From: Trebonia sp963773105
GTDB taxonomy: Bacteria > Actinomycetota > Actinomycetes > Streptosporangiales > Streptosporangiaceae
Direction: 5' to 3'
Length of the DNA: 64,000 nucleotides
Assembly (NCBI GenBank): GCA_963773105.1
Contig: CAVZAA010000001.1
Span: 682,001 to 746,000 of the forward strand
Shown: one piece after another, positions 45,401 through 53,223 of the stretch
Numbering within the stretch: position 1 is the first letter of the stretch
Layout of the letters: every line of letters starts with the position of its first letter
Made by a program: the position numbers and the translations under genes
Notes under the pieces: model-generated
Database searches by the model: none
What the model saw: the letters and a program-made list of their open reading frames with translations, nothing else
Told to the model about the DNA's origin: nothing

Positions 45401-46772
45401 GACCTCGCAGCAGGCCCTGGCCGACGCTGACCACCTGGCAGTCCTGCGGGCGATCTGGACCGCGGAGACCAGCCCGGCCCGCGAGCGACGGTACCGGGAG
45501 CTGCTCGCGGCCGCGCTGCCAGCAGGATTCCGGCCAGTAGCCAGCCACCAGGACAAGTGGCTATGGTGGACGCTGCGCGCTGCCGAACTGGCCGGCCTGG
45601 ATGCTCGCCAGGTGCTCGCCGATGCGGTTGGCGAGCGGGACCTGACCGGTACTCGCGACATCCCCGCCGTCATCGACGCGCGGATCCGCCGCTGCGTCGG
45701 CGCCCTCGTCCCGCTTCCCGCGGCCGCGTGGTCTGCGCAGATCCCCGACATCGCCGACCCCGAGCGCCGTCAGTACGTCAAAGAGATCGCCAAGCTGATG
45801 GACGACCGCAAGGAACGGATCGGCGGGCACGCTGCCGCCAGCAGCCTGCCATGGGCGGTCGGTGCATTGGGCCCGGTCCCCATTGACCCCGCCGCGCGCC
45901 TGGACTGGCAGCAGAAGGCCGCCTCGATCGGCGCTTACCGCGAGATGTCCGGTTACGCCGACCCAGCCGATTCGGTCGGCCCAGAACCCGCGACAAGCAG
46001 CCCGGACCTGCGGGCCGCCTGGTGCGAGGCTCTGGCCACCCTCGCCCCGGCGGACGGACCTGACGTGCGCAGCATGCCAGACGGGCGGCTGCTGCATCTG
46101 CGTGCAACCTACCCCGTCGAGACGGCTTGGGCGCCCCTATGGGTAGGCGATGAGCTCCGCCAGGTCCGCACTGGTGCACGCGACGCCCGCCTAGCCGCCG
46201 TGCGGACCGCTGCCGAGGCCGACGCTGCCCGGCGACACGGTGAGCACGAGCGAGCCGCCCGGCAGCACGCTCTGGCCGCCAGCTACCAGGCCATGCACCA
46301 CGCCTACCGGGAACGCGAAACCATGCTCGCCACCACCATGGCCGACCGGACAGACTGGGAGCGAGCCACCCGCCAGCAACGGCAGCTGGCCGTCGCCGCC
46401 GACGCTGAACTGCGCCGCCGCCACCCCGGCCAGCCCTGGCCCCCGCTCCGCTCAGCCGAGCCCGAACTCTCTACCAATGTCCGGCACGACAACCAAGCCT
46501 TGAGTCCAGAAAGTGGACTGGAGCAGACAGCCCAACGGATCAGTGAACTCGCGGCCCAGCACCGCGAATTCGCTGACAAACTGGCCCAGCGGCAGAGTCT
46601 GATGGTTCCCGCCGAAGACCCCGACTACGAAGCCCTCCGCCCCGCGTTTCCCGACTGGGCAGGCCACCGAACCGATGCGATCCTCCGGCCGCCGAGACCC
46701 CAGATGCTACCGTCCGGGCAGGAACAGGAATGGATCGTCGGCCGCGACCTGGACATGGAAGCCGCTGACTGA
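42421..46772 (+). CDS. MobF-type conjugative relaxase-helicase
   Basis: TrwC/TraI-like protein of about 1450 residues. The relaxase part has the metal-binding histidines in MQLHVHSQIAHLA and AVTHWLQHTSRDGD. The helicase part has Walker A NAPAGSGKTHVLAEI, Walker B LLAVDEASMM, VVGDTEQLQAV and the C-terminal YVALTRGTHDNTAYV. The main frame is open from 42555, but homologous sequence starts earlier in another frame (IATLSKGYDLDYIWKQVDPS). One missing base near 42617 joins the two. The upstream frame has no ATG or GTG; GGAGGT at 42408 points to CTG at 42421. The protein would nick DNA and unwind it for conjugation. No coupling protein or secretion genes are in the window. Confidence 0.88.
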
Positions 46773-47038
46773 CCAACGGCGTGAACCCGGCGCATGGTCA
46801 CTCCGGCTCCCCGTCACGGACGGTGGCGGAAGAGCCAGGATGCAGCACGCGATATCCGCCGATATGCACAGCAGCTGATCAGATTCCGATCCGGATTGGG
46901 GTGGCGCCGATTTGGGGATTTCGCGCGCCGCACGAAATGGTGCCGGAATCGGCGTGTCGGCGCGTCAGCCCGCACTGTCAGGTCGTGGCGGGTGACCACT
47001 CAGTTAGTCATCCGATCACGGAGGGAAGGGTGAGAACC

Positions 47039-48193
47039 ATGACCGAGCAAGGTGACATCGTCCTGGTGACCGGCTCCACCGGCAACACCGGAGGGGCCGT
47101 CGTAGACGCTCTGGTTCGGCGGGACGTGCCGGTGCGGGCTATGGTTCGCACTGAAGCCGACCGGGGCAAGCTGCCCGACGGCGTCCAGACGGTCATCGCC
47201 GACTTCGACGACCCCGCGTCCATCGCCGCGGCACTGGCCGGTGCCGGGCGCGCCTACCTGGTTACGCCGTCCAGCGAGCGCGCCGAGCAGCAGCAGCGAC
47301 GATTCTGTGACCTCGCCGCCAAGGCCGGCACCCGCCAACTGGTGGTGTTGTCGCAGCTTGGCGCCGACGAGCACTCGCCGGTCCGGTTCCTGCGCTACCA
47401 CGCCGCCGTGGAGCAGCACATCCGCGGCCTCGGTATCCCCTCCACGTTCCTGAGGCCGAACCTGTTCTTCCAGGGGCTGCTGGCGTTCGCCCGGCCGATC
47501 GGCGCCGAGGGCCGGTTCTACGCCCCGATAGGCGATGCCCGGGTCAGCGCGGTGGACGTGCGGGACATCGGGGCGGCGGCTGCCGTCACTCTCACTGAAC
47601 CCGGCCACGAGGGCGCCACCTACACACTGACCGGCCCGGCGGCGATCACCCATGCCCAGATCGCCGAGGCGCTGACCGCCGCGCTTGTCCGGCAAGTGAC
47701 TTTTATCGACGTACCACCCTCCGCCTTCGCAGACAGCCTGCGCGGGGTCCTGCCGCCGTGGCAGGTGGACGGGCTGTTGGAGGACTACGCGCACTACCGG
47801 CGCGGTGAGGCTGCGGCGGTATCCTCCGCGATCGCCGAGCTCACCGGCACGCCGCCCAGGGATGTCATGCAATTTGCGCGGGACTACGCCCCGGCATTCA
47901 GCGACTTATCAGACCCCGCAGATCTCGACAGAATTACTATAATTCCGGCCGGGGACTCTTACCGCGCTGCAGCCGGGTTGCCCAGGGAACCGGTAACTCG
48001 CCAGATAGCCGCCGTCTGGGTCGGCCGGGACGGTCTCGATGCTCATCGGCTCCAGGCGCGCCGATCAGATTATCTGATCGCCGCCTCCGTGCGGGATACG
48101 GCCCAGTCGACAATCGCGTACTCGGCGTTCTGTGTGCTTTTGCCCTGGTTGCGGCATTCCGCGCCTTTACTGTCAGTTGCGTTGATCGGCTGA
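47039..48193 (+). CDS. NmrA-like NAD(P)-binding protein
   Basis: Atypical SDR/NmrA-type protein of 384 residues. The glycine motif is VTGSTGNTGGAVVDAL; other features are VIADFDDPASIAAAL, VVLSQLGADEHSPVRFLRYH and STFLRPNLFFQGLL. These proteins sense or reduce quinones or act as NADP-binding regulators. The start is ATG at 47039 with GGAGGGAAGG upstream; the frame open from 46781 is not used. Family members end near DYAPAF (about 47900). The last 95 residues have no family match and are rich in Leu and Arg, so the native stop may have been lost. It lies inside the mobile element as cargo. Confidence 0.82.
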   Translation: MTEQGDIVLVTGSTGNTGGAVVDALVRRDVPVRAMVRTEADRGKLPDGVQTVIADFDDPASIAAALAGAGRAYLVTPSSERAEQQQRRFCDLAAKAGTRQLVVLSQLGADEHSPVRFLRYHAAVEQHIRGLGIPSTFLRPNLFFQGLLAFARPIGAEGRFYAPIGDARVSAVDVRDIGAAAAVTLTEPGHEGATYTLTGPAAITHAQIAEALTAALVRQVTFIDVPPSAFADSLRGVLPPWQVDGLLEDYAHYRRGEAAAVSSAIAELTGTPPRDVMQFARDYAPAFSDLSDPADLDRITIIPAGDSYRAAAGLPREPVTRQIAAVWVGRDGLDAHRLQARRSDYLIAASVRDTAQSTIAYSAFCVLLPWLRHSAPLLSVALIG

Positions 48194-48628
48194 CCACGGC
48201 GCAACGGGCGCCTTCTCAAATCCGGTCGCTTCACGGTGCTCACAATCGAAAACGCCGAACACCGGGGCGAGGCCGTCTCCGACCTGAGGTCGACCCTTCG
48301 GCCCGTCCTCCTACCGACCAAAGCGGCGGCCGGCGGGCCCGCCCCGGAGGGCGGCACCGCGAACGGCGCCTCGGCAAAGGTCCCGTCCGGCCGCCTGGCC
48401 CCGCGACGTCCCGGACACCCGCCAGAGACAGGCATAAGACGCCGAGGGACTTGCCGGAATTGTAGAAGACACGGGACAGCCGTCACCTGGTGATGCGCAT
48501 GCAGACGGCGCTAGGATTCCCGGGTCGGCCTGAGGTCGCCCCCGGGTCGGCGGCCGCTTGCCGAGCCGCCAAGAGGCGCACGGCTGCCCAGGGAGGTAGT
48601 TCCGATTCCGGCGATCAACGGGCGCCCG
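48194..48628. other. intergenic stretch without a gene
   Basis: No convincing frame, repeat or RNA gene. A GGGAGG element at about 48590 resembles a ribosome site for the next gene. Base composition is as in the neighbours. Confidence 0.5.
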
Positions 48629-49231
48629 GTGATCAGCCGCGCTGACATGGCGGCGCGCGGCGTCTCGCCGGTGACGGCCAGCAGCTGGTACCGGGACCGG
48701 GCCAGGACGGGGCACCCGGAGAAGGCGGGCCGGATCGGCCGGACGGACTACTGGTACGAGGATGAGTGGACCACCTGGTACCAGGCCCATCGTCGGGGCA
48801 GGATCGAGGCGCTGACCCAGGTCGACCGGGCGGGCGACCCGGACGACCTGGTGGACGCCGCCGAAGCCGCCCGGATGCTCGGCTACGCCAGCAGGTACGT
48901 GATCCACGCTAACCGGCGCCTCGGCTACTTCCCCGAGCCCGACGCCCACGGCCCGGCCCGCCGTGGCCGCCCCGCCCCGCTGTGGAAGCGGTCGACCGTG
49001 TGGGCCGCAGCCGACAGGCGCACGGGCATGAGCGGCGGCCACAAGCCCGGCACGCCCGGCGCCTCCGCCAAGCCGCACCCGTACGCGGGTGACGCCCGGC
49101 TGGCCCGCGTCCTGGCCGACCTGCGCTCCGGCGCCCAGCCGTCAGCGGCCGACCTCGTAGCGGAGTGGGGCGTGAGCCGGCGCACGGCGGAGCGGATCAT
49201 CCGCGCGGCGCGCTCCCTCCACCAGGAATAA
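48629..49231 (+). CDS. helix-turn-helix protein of unknown function
   Basis: Protein of 200 residues with two DNA-binding-like segments: VDAAEAARMLGYASRYVIHA (MerR/excisionase-like, near residue 75) and DLVAEWGVSRRTAERIIRAAR (near residue 175). The N-terminal part, MAARGVSPVTASSWYRDR, also looks like a short helix-turn-helix. It is typical of actinomycete plasmid and integrative-element regulators, but no named family is recognised. GTG at 48629 is used; the conserved sequence seems to begin a few codons earlier (PAINGRPVISRADM), so the start could be upstream. It may control transfer or replication. Confidence 0.65.
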   Translation: MISRADMAARGVSPVTASSWYRDRARTGHPEKAGRIGRTDYWYEDEWTTWYQAHRRGRIEALTQVDRAGDPDDLVDAAEAARMLGYASRYVIHANRRLGYFPEPDAHGPARRGRPAPLWKRSTVWAAADRRTGMSGGHKPGTPGASAKPHPYAGDARLARVLADLRSGAQPSAADLVAEWGVSRRTAERIIRAARSLHQE

Positions 49232-49364
49232 AGGCCGTCCATCAGAACGAGTGCGTGTAAGCACCTTGATGCGCGCCGCAAATGTTAGTAGCGTTAAAAA
49301 CGTCGTAGGGCGGCAACCCTGACGACGGCACCGGACAAACCCCCAGAGCAAAGGACGATTCATC

Positions 49365-50216
49365 ATGGTTCCTGCACCTCCCGTACGGCGGCGCCTCGTG
49401 GGCAGGGCGCTGCGCACCCACCGCGAACGGCTCGGGTACACCCTTGAGGACGCGGCGCGGCTGCTGGAGTGCGACCCCTCGAAGATCAGCAGGATCGAGA
49501 CCGGCCAGCGCGGCATCCGCCCCAAGGAGCTGCGCGAGCTGCTCACCGACTACCGCACCGGAGAGGAGCAGCAGGCGCTGCTGGCCGAGCTGGCCGACCC
49601 GCGGGGCGCGTTCGGCTGGTATTGGGATTACGCCGACGTGCTGCCCAGCGCGCAGCGGGACTACCTGATCATGGAAGCTGCCGCGTCGAAGATCACGGTG
49701 TACGAGGCGCAGCGGGTCCCGGGGCTGCTCCAGACCCCGGCCTACGCGCGGCCGCTGGCGGAGACTGACCCATTCCTGGCCGACGCCGCCGCCCGGGACC
49801 GGGCGGTCGAGGCGCTGCTGGCCCGCCAGCAAGCGATCCTGGCCGAACGGCGCCCGGAGGTTCACCTGGTGATCGGGCAGGCGGCACTGCACCAGCAGGT
49901 CGGCAGCCCGAAGGTGATGAACGAGCAGCTCGCCTTGCTCGCCGGGGCCGCCGCCGACAGCGGCACGGTCGCCGTGCAGGTCCTAACGTTCGAGTCCGGC
50001 GCCCACATAGCGGCGGGCGAGGGGACGGTGGAGATCGTGCAGTTCGCCGGGGCCCCCGGGCAGGGGCTGGTGCACGTGGGCGGGATCGCCGGCGGCACCT
50101 GCCTGGAAGGCCAGGTCGACCTGGCCGCCTACGCTGGCGCGTTCGACCAGCTGCGGGCGTTCGCGCTCAGCCCCGCGCAGTCGGCACTGCTGCTGCGCGG
50201 CCTGGCCGGCGCCTGA
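49365..50216 (+). CDS. XRE family regulator with DUF5753 domain
   Basis: Actinomycete regulator of 283 residues. The XRE helix-turn-helix is LGYTLEDAARLLECDPSKIS followed by RIETGQRGIRPKELREL (residues about 20-60). The rest is the DUF5753 domain (ITVYEAQRVPGLLQTPAYAR, RQQAILAERRPEVHLVIG, VQVLTFESGAH). Such genes often pair with a DUF397 protein, which is not seen here. The start is ATG at 49365 after AAAGGACGA. It ends 1 bp before the next gene. A role in controlling the element is likely but unproven. Confidence 0.88.
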   Translation: MVPAPPVRRRLVGRALRTHRERLGYTLEDAARLLECDPSKISRIETGQRGIRPKELRELLTDYRTGEEQQALLAELADPRGAFGWYWDYADVLPSAQRDYLIMEAAASKITVYEAQRVPGLLQTPAYARPLAETDPFLADAAARDRAVEALLARQQAILAERRPEVHLVIGQAALHQQVGSPKVMNEQLALLAGAAADSGTVAVQVLTFESGAHIAAGEGTVEIVQFAGAPGQGLVHVGGIAGGTCLEGQVDLAAYAGAFDQLRAFALSPAQSALLLRGLAGA

Positions 50217-50217
50217 C

Positions 50218-51082
50218 ATGCATTCACGGCCGGTCCCCCTGTCCCGCGTACCAGCACGGTGGAAGGACCGGCCCAGCTGGACCGCTGCCATCTCCGGCTC
50301 AGCCGCGCCGCCAGTGGCCCGCAGGGCCCCGACGGACTACCCCGCACCCGAAGTGAGGGATGAACTATGCGCACCCACCCCCATCGCCGCCGTCCCAGAG
50401 CCCGATCGCCTCGGCCTCCCGGGTGAGGTGCTGACCCGCCGGGCGGTCACCGCGGTCACCGCGACCATTGTCACGATGACGTTCGCGTTCTCCCTGGGCA
50501 ACGTCACCCGTTTGTCTCGATTTGGGCATCACCGCGTGGATCGCCTGGCTAGTCGCCCCGGCGGTCGACCTCAGCGTCATCGGCCTGCTGACCGGGATGC
50601 GGTTCCTGTCCCTGCACGGGTACGCCGACGCCCAACTGGCCGGGCTGCAGCGGATGCTGCGGTTCTGCGGACTGCTCACCCTGGCCCTGAACACAGCCGG
50701 CGCCATCGGCCACCACCAGTACGGCACCGCCCTGGTCGACGCGGTCGGCCCGGCGCTCCTTATCGGCTGGAGTGAGGCCGGCCCGTGGCTGCTGCGCCAG
50801 ATCCACGCCGTCTGCCCGCCAGTCGCACGACCGGAGCCTGCCTCCCGTCAGCGACCAGAGCCAGCATCCGCGCAAGCGACGCCGGTCCTCCCCGCGGGGC
50901 TGCTGGCCAGGGCACGCGTACTGGACACCGCGCACCGTGCGGAAACTGGCCGCCCCATCTCACGCGACAACCTCCGCGCCCGGCTGCGAATCGGCCGGGA
51001 CCGGGCCAGCGCCCTGGCCGCCGCCGTTCGCGCCGAGGCAACCGCCAGAGCCGCACCCCAACCGGTAAGCCAGGCGGCATAA
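50218..51082 (+). CDS. DUF2637/SpdB-like membrane protein, frame-disrupted
   Basis: The first frame (from ATG 50218) gives a polar leader and then a membrane segment (VTATIVTMTFAFSLGNVTRL). The sequence continues in the next frame with ITAWIAWLVAPAVDLSVIGL, MLRFCGLLTLALNTAG and a charged tail with GRPISRDNLRARLRIGRDRA, ending at 51082. One extra base near 50513 separates them. The hydrophobic core and the DLSVIGLL pattern resemble DUF2637/SpdB proteins that help plasmid spread between actinomycete hyphae. The C-terminal tail looks like a small helix-turn-helix. Position in the element after the XRE gene agrees. The family assignment is moderate. Confidence 0.6.
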
Positions 51083-51398
51083 CCAGCGGCGCTGGCCAGG
51101 GATTCTCGTGCCGTCGCCGTTCCGGAATGATTCCCGAATATCTCACCATGATATATCACCGTGATATTGGTTAGCCCTTGCTCCCGCCATAAAGTCACTT
51201 CACAAGGTTCCCGAGAGGAAAAGGGAAGTGGCGCCTTTGGCGGGAAATCCCCGGCACGGCAACCGCATTCTTGCCCGGCACTACGGCCGCCGACTCCACG
51301 ATGATCGCGACCAGTATCCGCCAGGTCACCTGGGCTCGCAGCCTGTCTGGCACCCGCAGCGTTCCGCTGGGTGGTCGCCCGCACCCTGGGCGTACTGC
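51083..51398. other. intergenic region before xis
   Basis: No clear gene. It contains the palindrome cluster at 51139-51168 and an AT-rich stretch (GATATTGGTTAG) that may be the promoter of the xis-int pair. ORFs here are unconvincing. Confidence 0.5.
51139..51168. promoter_or_regulatory. double palindrome upstream of xis-int
   Basis: ATATCAC-C-GTGATAT (51154-51168) is a perfect 7-bp inverted repeat. It abuts a second, weaker one, ATATC-TCACCAT-GATAT (51139-51155). A likely repressor or Xis binding site. Confidence 0.6.
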
Positions 51399-51707
51399 AT
51401 GACCAACGCCGACGGCGAAATGTCAGACCGCCTACTTACCGTGGGAGAAGCCGCCGAAATGCTCCGCACATCCGAGCGTTTCCCGCGCCGCCTGATCGCC
51501 GAGCGGCGCATTCGATTTACCCGGGTCGGACGCCATGTCCGCATACCCGAGTCCGCGCTTCGCGAGTTCATCGCCGCCGGACTCGTGGAACCAGTCACCA
51601 CCACGACAAAGAAGGACGCCGTCTTATGCGGAAACGACGATTCGGCCGGGTCCGGAAGCTTCCGTCAGGCCGCTACCAGGCACGCTATCCAGGCCCGGAC
51701 GGCGTAG
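51399..51707 (+). CDS. excisionase-like helix-turn-helix protein (Xis)
   Basis: Small protein of 102 residues from ATG 51399 (or 51420). The DNA-binding part is RLLTVGEAAEMLRTSERFPR followed by RLIAERRIRFTRVGRHVRIP, the MerR-like excisionase motif with the RxGRHxRIP wing. It overlaps the integrase gene by 82 bp, the usual xis-int coupling in actinomycete integrative elements. It would direct excision by the integrase. The last 30 residues lie in the overlap and are unlikely to be structured. Confidence 0.87.
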   Translation: MTNADGEMSDRLLTVGEAAEMLRTSERFPRRLIAERRIRFTRVGRHVRIPESALREFIAAGLVEPVTTTTKKDAVLCGNDDSAGSGSFRQAATRHAIQARTA

Positions 51708-52834
51708 ACAGAGCGGCCCCTCAGACCTTCGCGACGAAGACCGACGCCGATGTCTGGCTCACCATGAAGGAAGCCGAGATCCACCGCGGCGACTGGATCG
51801 ACCCTGACGGCGGCAAGATCCTGTTCGGCACGTACGCGGACACGTGGCTCCACGACCACGTGCTCAAGCCGCGCACCGACGAGCTCTACCGCGGCCTGCT
51901 CAAGAATCATCTGAAGCCGACCTTCGGCAACATGGACCTCGGTAAGATCCGCGAGGGAAACGTCAGGCGGTGGCGCAAGGAACGCATCAACGCCGGCCTA
52001 GCGCAGGCACGGCCGTTCGGGCCGGTCACCGTCGCCAAGGCATACCGTCTGCTGCACGCCATCATGACAACGGCTGTCGAAGACGGGCTCATCCGCCGCA
52101 ACCCCTGCAACATCAAGGGTGCCGGACAGGAGCACTCCGACGAACGACCCGTGGTCCCGATCGCGACGCTGGTCGAGCTGCTCGACCATGTGCCCGAGCG
52201 ATACCGGGCGATGGTCCTCCTGGCGACGTTCGCCAACCTGCGCTTCGGTGAGCTCGCCGGCCTGCGCCGCGGTCAGCTCGACTTGGACGCCTGCGAGGTC
52301 CGCGTGAACGCCTCGACATGGGAGATGGACGACGGGCGCATCATCGACGGCGACCCGAAGTCGCGCGCCGGCACCCGGACGGTCGCGTTCCCGGCCGACA
52401 TCGTGCCCGAGCTCGCCGACCACCTGGAACGCTTCGCCGACCCTAAGCCGAACGGGTTCGTCTTCATCGGGCCGAAGGGCGGGCGGCTGCGCCGGTCGAA
52501 CTTCCGCGAGATCTGGTACCGCGCCAGGGGAGCGGTCGGCCTGCCGGAACTGCACTTCCACGACCTGCGGCACACCGGGAACACGATGGCGGCCGCGCAA
52601 GGCGCCAGCCTCAAGGAGCTGATGGAGCGGATGGGCCACTCAAGCCCGCGCGCAGCACTCATCTACCTGCACGCCACCCGCGAGCGTGACCAGAAGATAG
52701 CGGCGGGCATGGGCAGGCTCTTCGCCCAAGCCAAGAAGGCCAGCGCCAGCAAATCAGGCACGGACCAGAAGCCAACGGGCACGCAACGGGCACGCCGCCC
52801 CAGGCAGACACCCGCAGCAACCCGACAAAACTAG
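51626..52834 (+). CDS. tyrosine recombinase (phage-type integrase)
   Basis: Site-specific integrase of 402 residues. An N-terminal arm-binding region (GRYQARYPGPDGVD) is followed by a SAM-like core-binding domain (YADTWLHDHVLKPRTDELYR). The catalytic domain has Arg in NLRFGELAGLRRGQL, His-x-x-Arg in ELHFHDLRHTGNTM, a later His in MGHSSPRAAL and the nucleophile Tyr in ALIYLHATRERD. ATG at 51626 is used; the frame open from 51371 only runs through xis. It ends 36 bp from the 3' end of tRNA-Gly, so it most likely integrates there. Confidence 0.95.
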   Translation: MRKRRFGRVRKLPSGRYQARYPGPDGVDRAAPQTFATKTDADVWLTMKEAEIHRGDWIDPDGGKILFGTYADTWLHDHVLKPRTDELYRGLLKNHLKPTFGNMDLGKIREGNVRRWRKERINAGLAQARPFGPVTVAKAYRLLHAIMTTAVEDGLIRRNPCNIKGAGQEHSDERPVVPIATLVELLDHVPERYRAMVLLATFANLRFGELAGLRRGQLDLDACEVRVNASTWEMDDGRIIDGDPKSRAGTRTVAFPADIVPELADHLERFADPKPNGFVFIGPKGGRLRRSNFREIWYRARGAVGLPELHFHDLRHTGNTMAAAQGASLKELMERMGHSSPRAALIYLHATRERDQKIAAGMGRLFAQAKKASASKSGTDQKPTGTQRARRPRQTPAATRQN

Positions 52835-52869
52835 CGAATAAGGGCCCTGACCTGGCCCGGAATGATAAG

Positions 52870-52940
52870 AGCGGATGACGGGAATCGAACCCGCATGACC
52901 AGCTTGGAAGGCTGGGGCTCTACCATTGAGCTACATCCGC
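52870..52940 (-). tRNA. tRNA-Gly (anticodon UCC)
   Basis: On the minus strand the cloverleaf is complete: acceptor GCGGATG/CATCCGC, D-arm GCTC-AATGGTA-GAGC, anticodon arm CCAGC-CTTCCAA-GCTGG with anticodon TCC, T-arm GCGGG-TTCGAAT-CCCGT, and discriminator T. Length 71 nt without CCA. Its 3' end faces the integrase gene at 36 bp, the classic attachment site geometry. A second copy of the 3' half should mark the other end of the element; I did not find one in this window. Confidence 0.95.
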
Positions 52941-53162
52941 GCGCCCCGTCGAGCACAGGCCGACAGGCGTCTACCGTAGAGTACCGGCTCGCGCCGGTTT
53001 CCCGCACGCCAGGCCGCGTGCCCCGAGGCAAGATCCAACCGCTCATCCCGAACGGTCGCGTGTTTCAACCCAGCGCCAGGCTCCGCCGCCATCCCAGAGC
53101 GGCGCCTCCGCCCCATGACCCCCGGCCACCGCAAGCCACAAGCCAGCACAGGCGTGTTGTGG

Positions 53163-53198
53163 TTCACGTTTACGTAACAAATTGATCGTTGACGTGAA
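53163..53198. promoter_or_regulatory. inverted repeat upstream of the amine oxidase
   Basis: TTCACGT (53163-53169) and ACGTGAA (53192-53198) are exact inverted copies 22 bp apart, about 30 bp before the ATG at 53224. It is AT-rich between the arms (GTAACAAATTGATCG). A candidate operator/promoter. Confidence 0.45.
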
Positions 53199-53223
53199 AC
53201 AAGCCCCCAATGTCCTATAAAGC

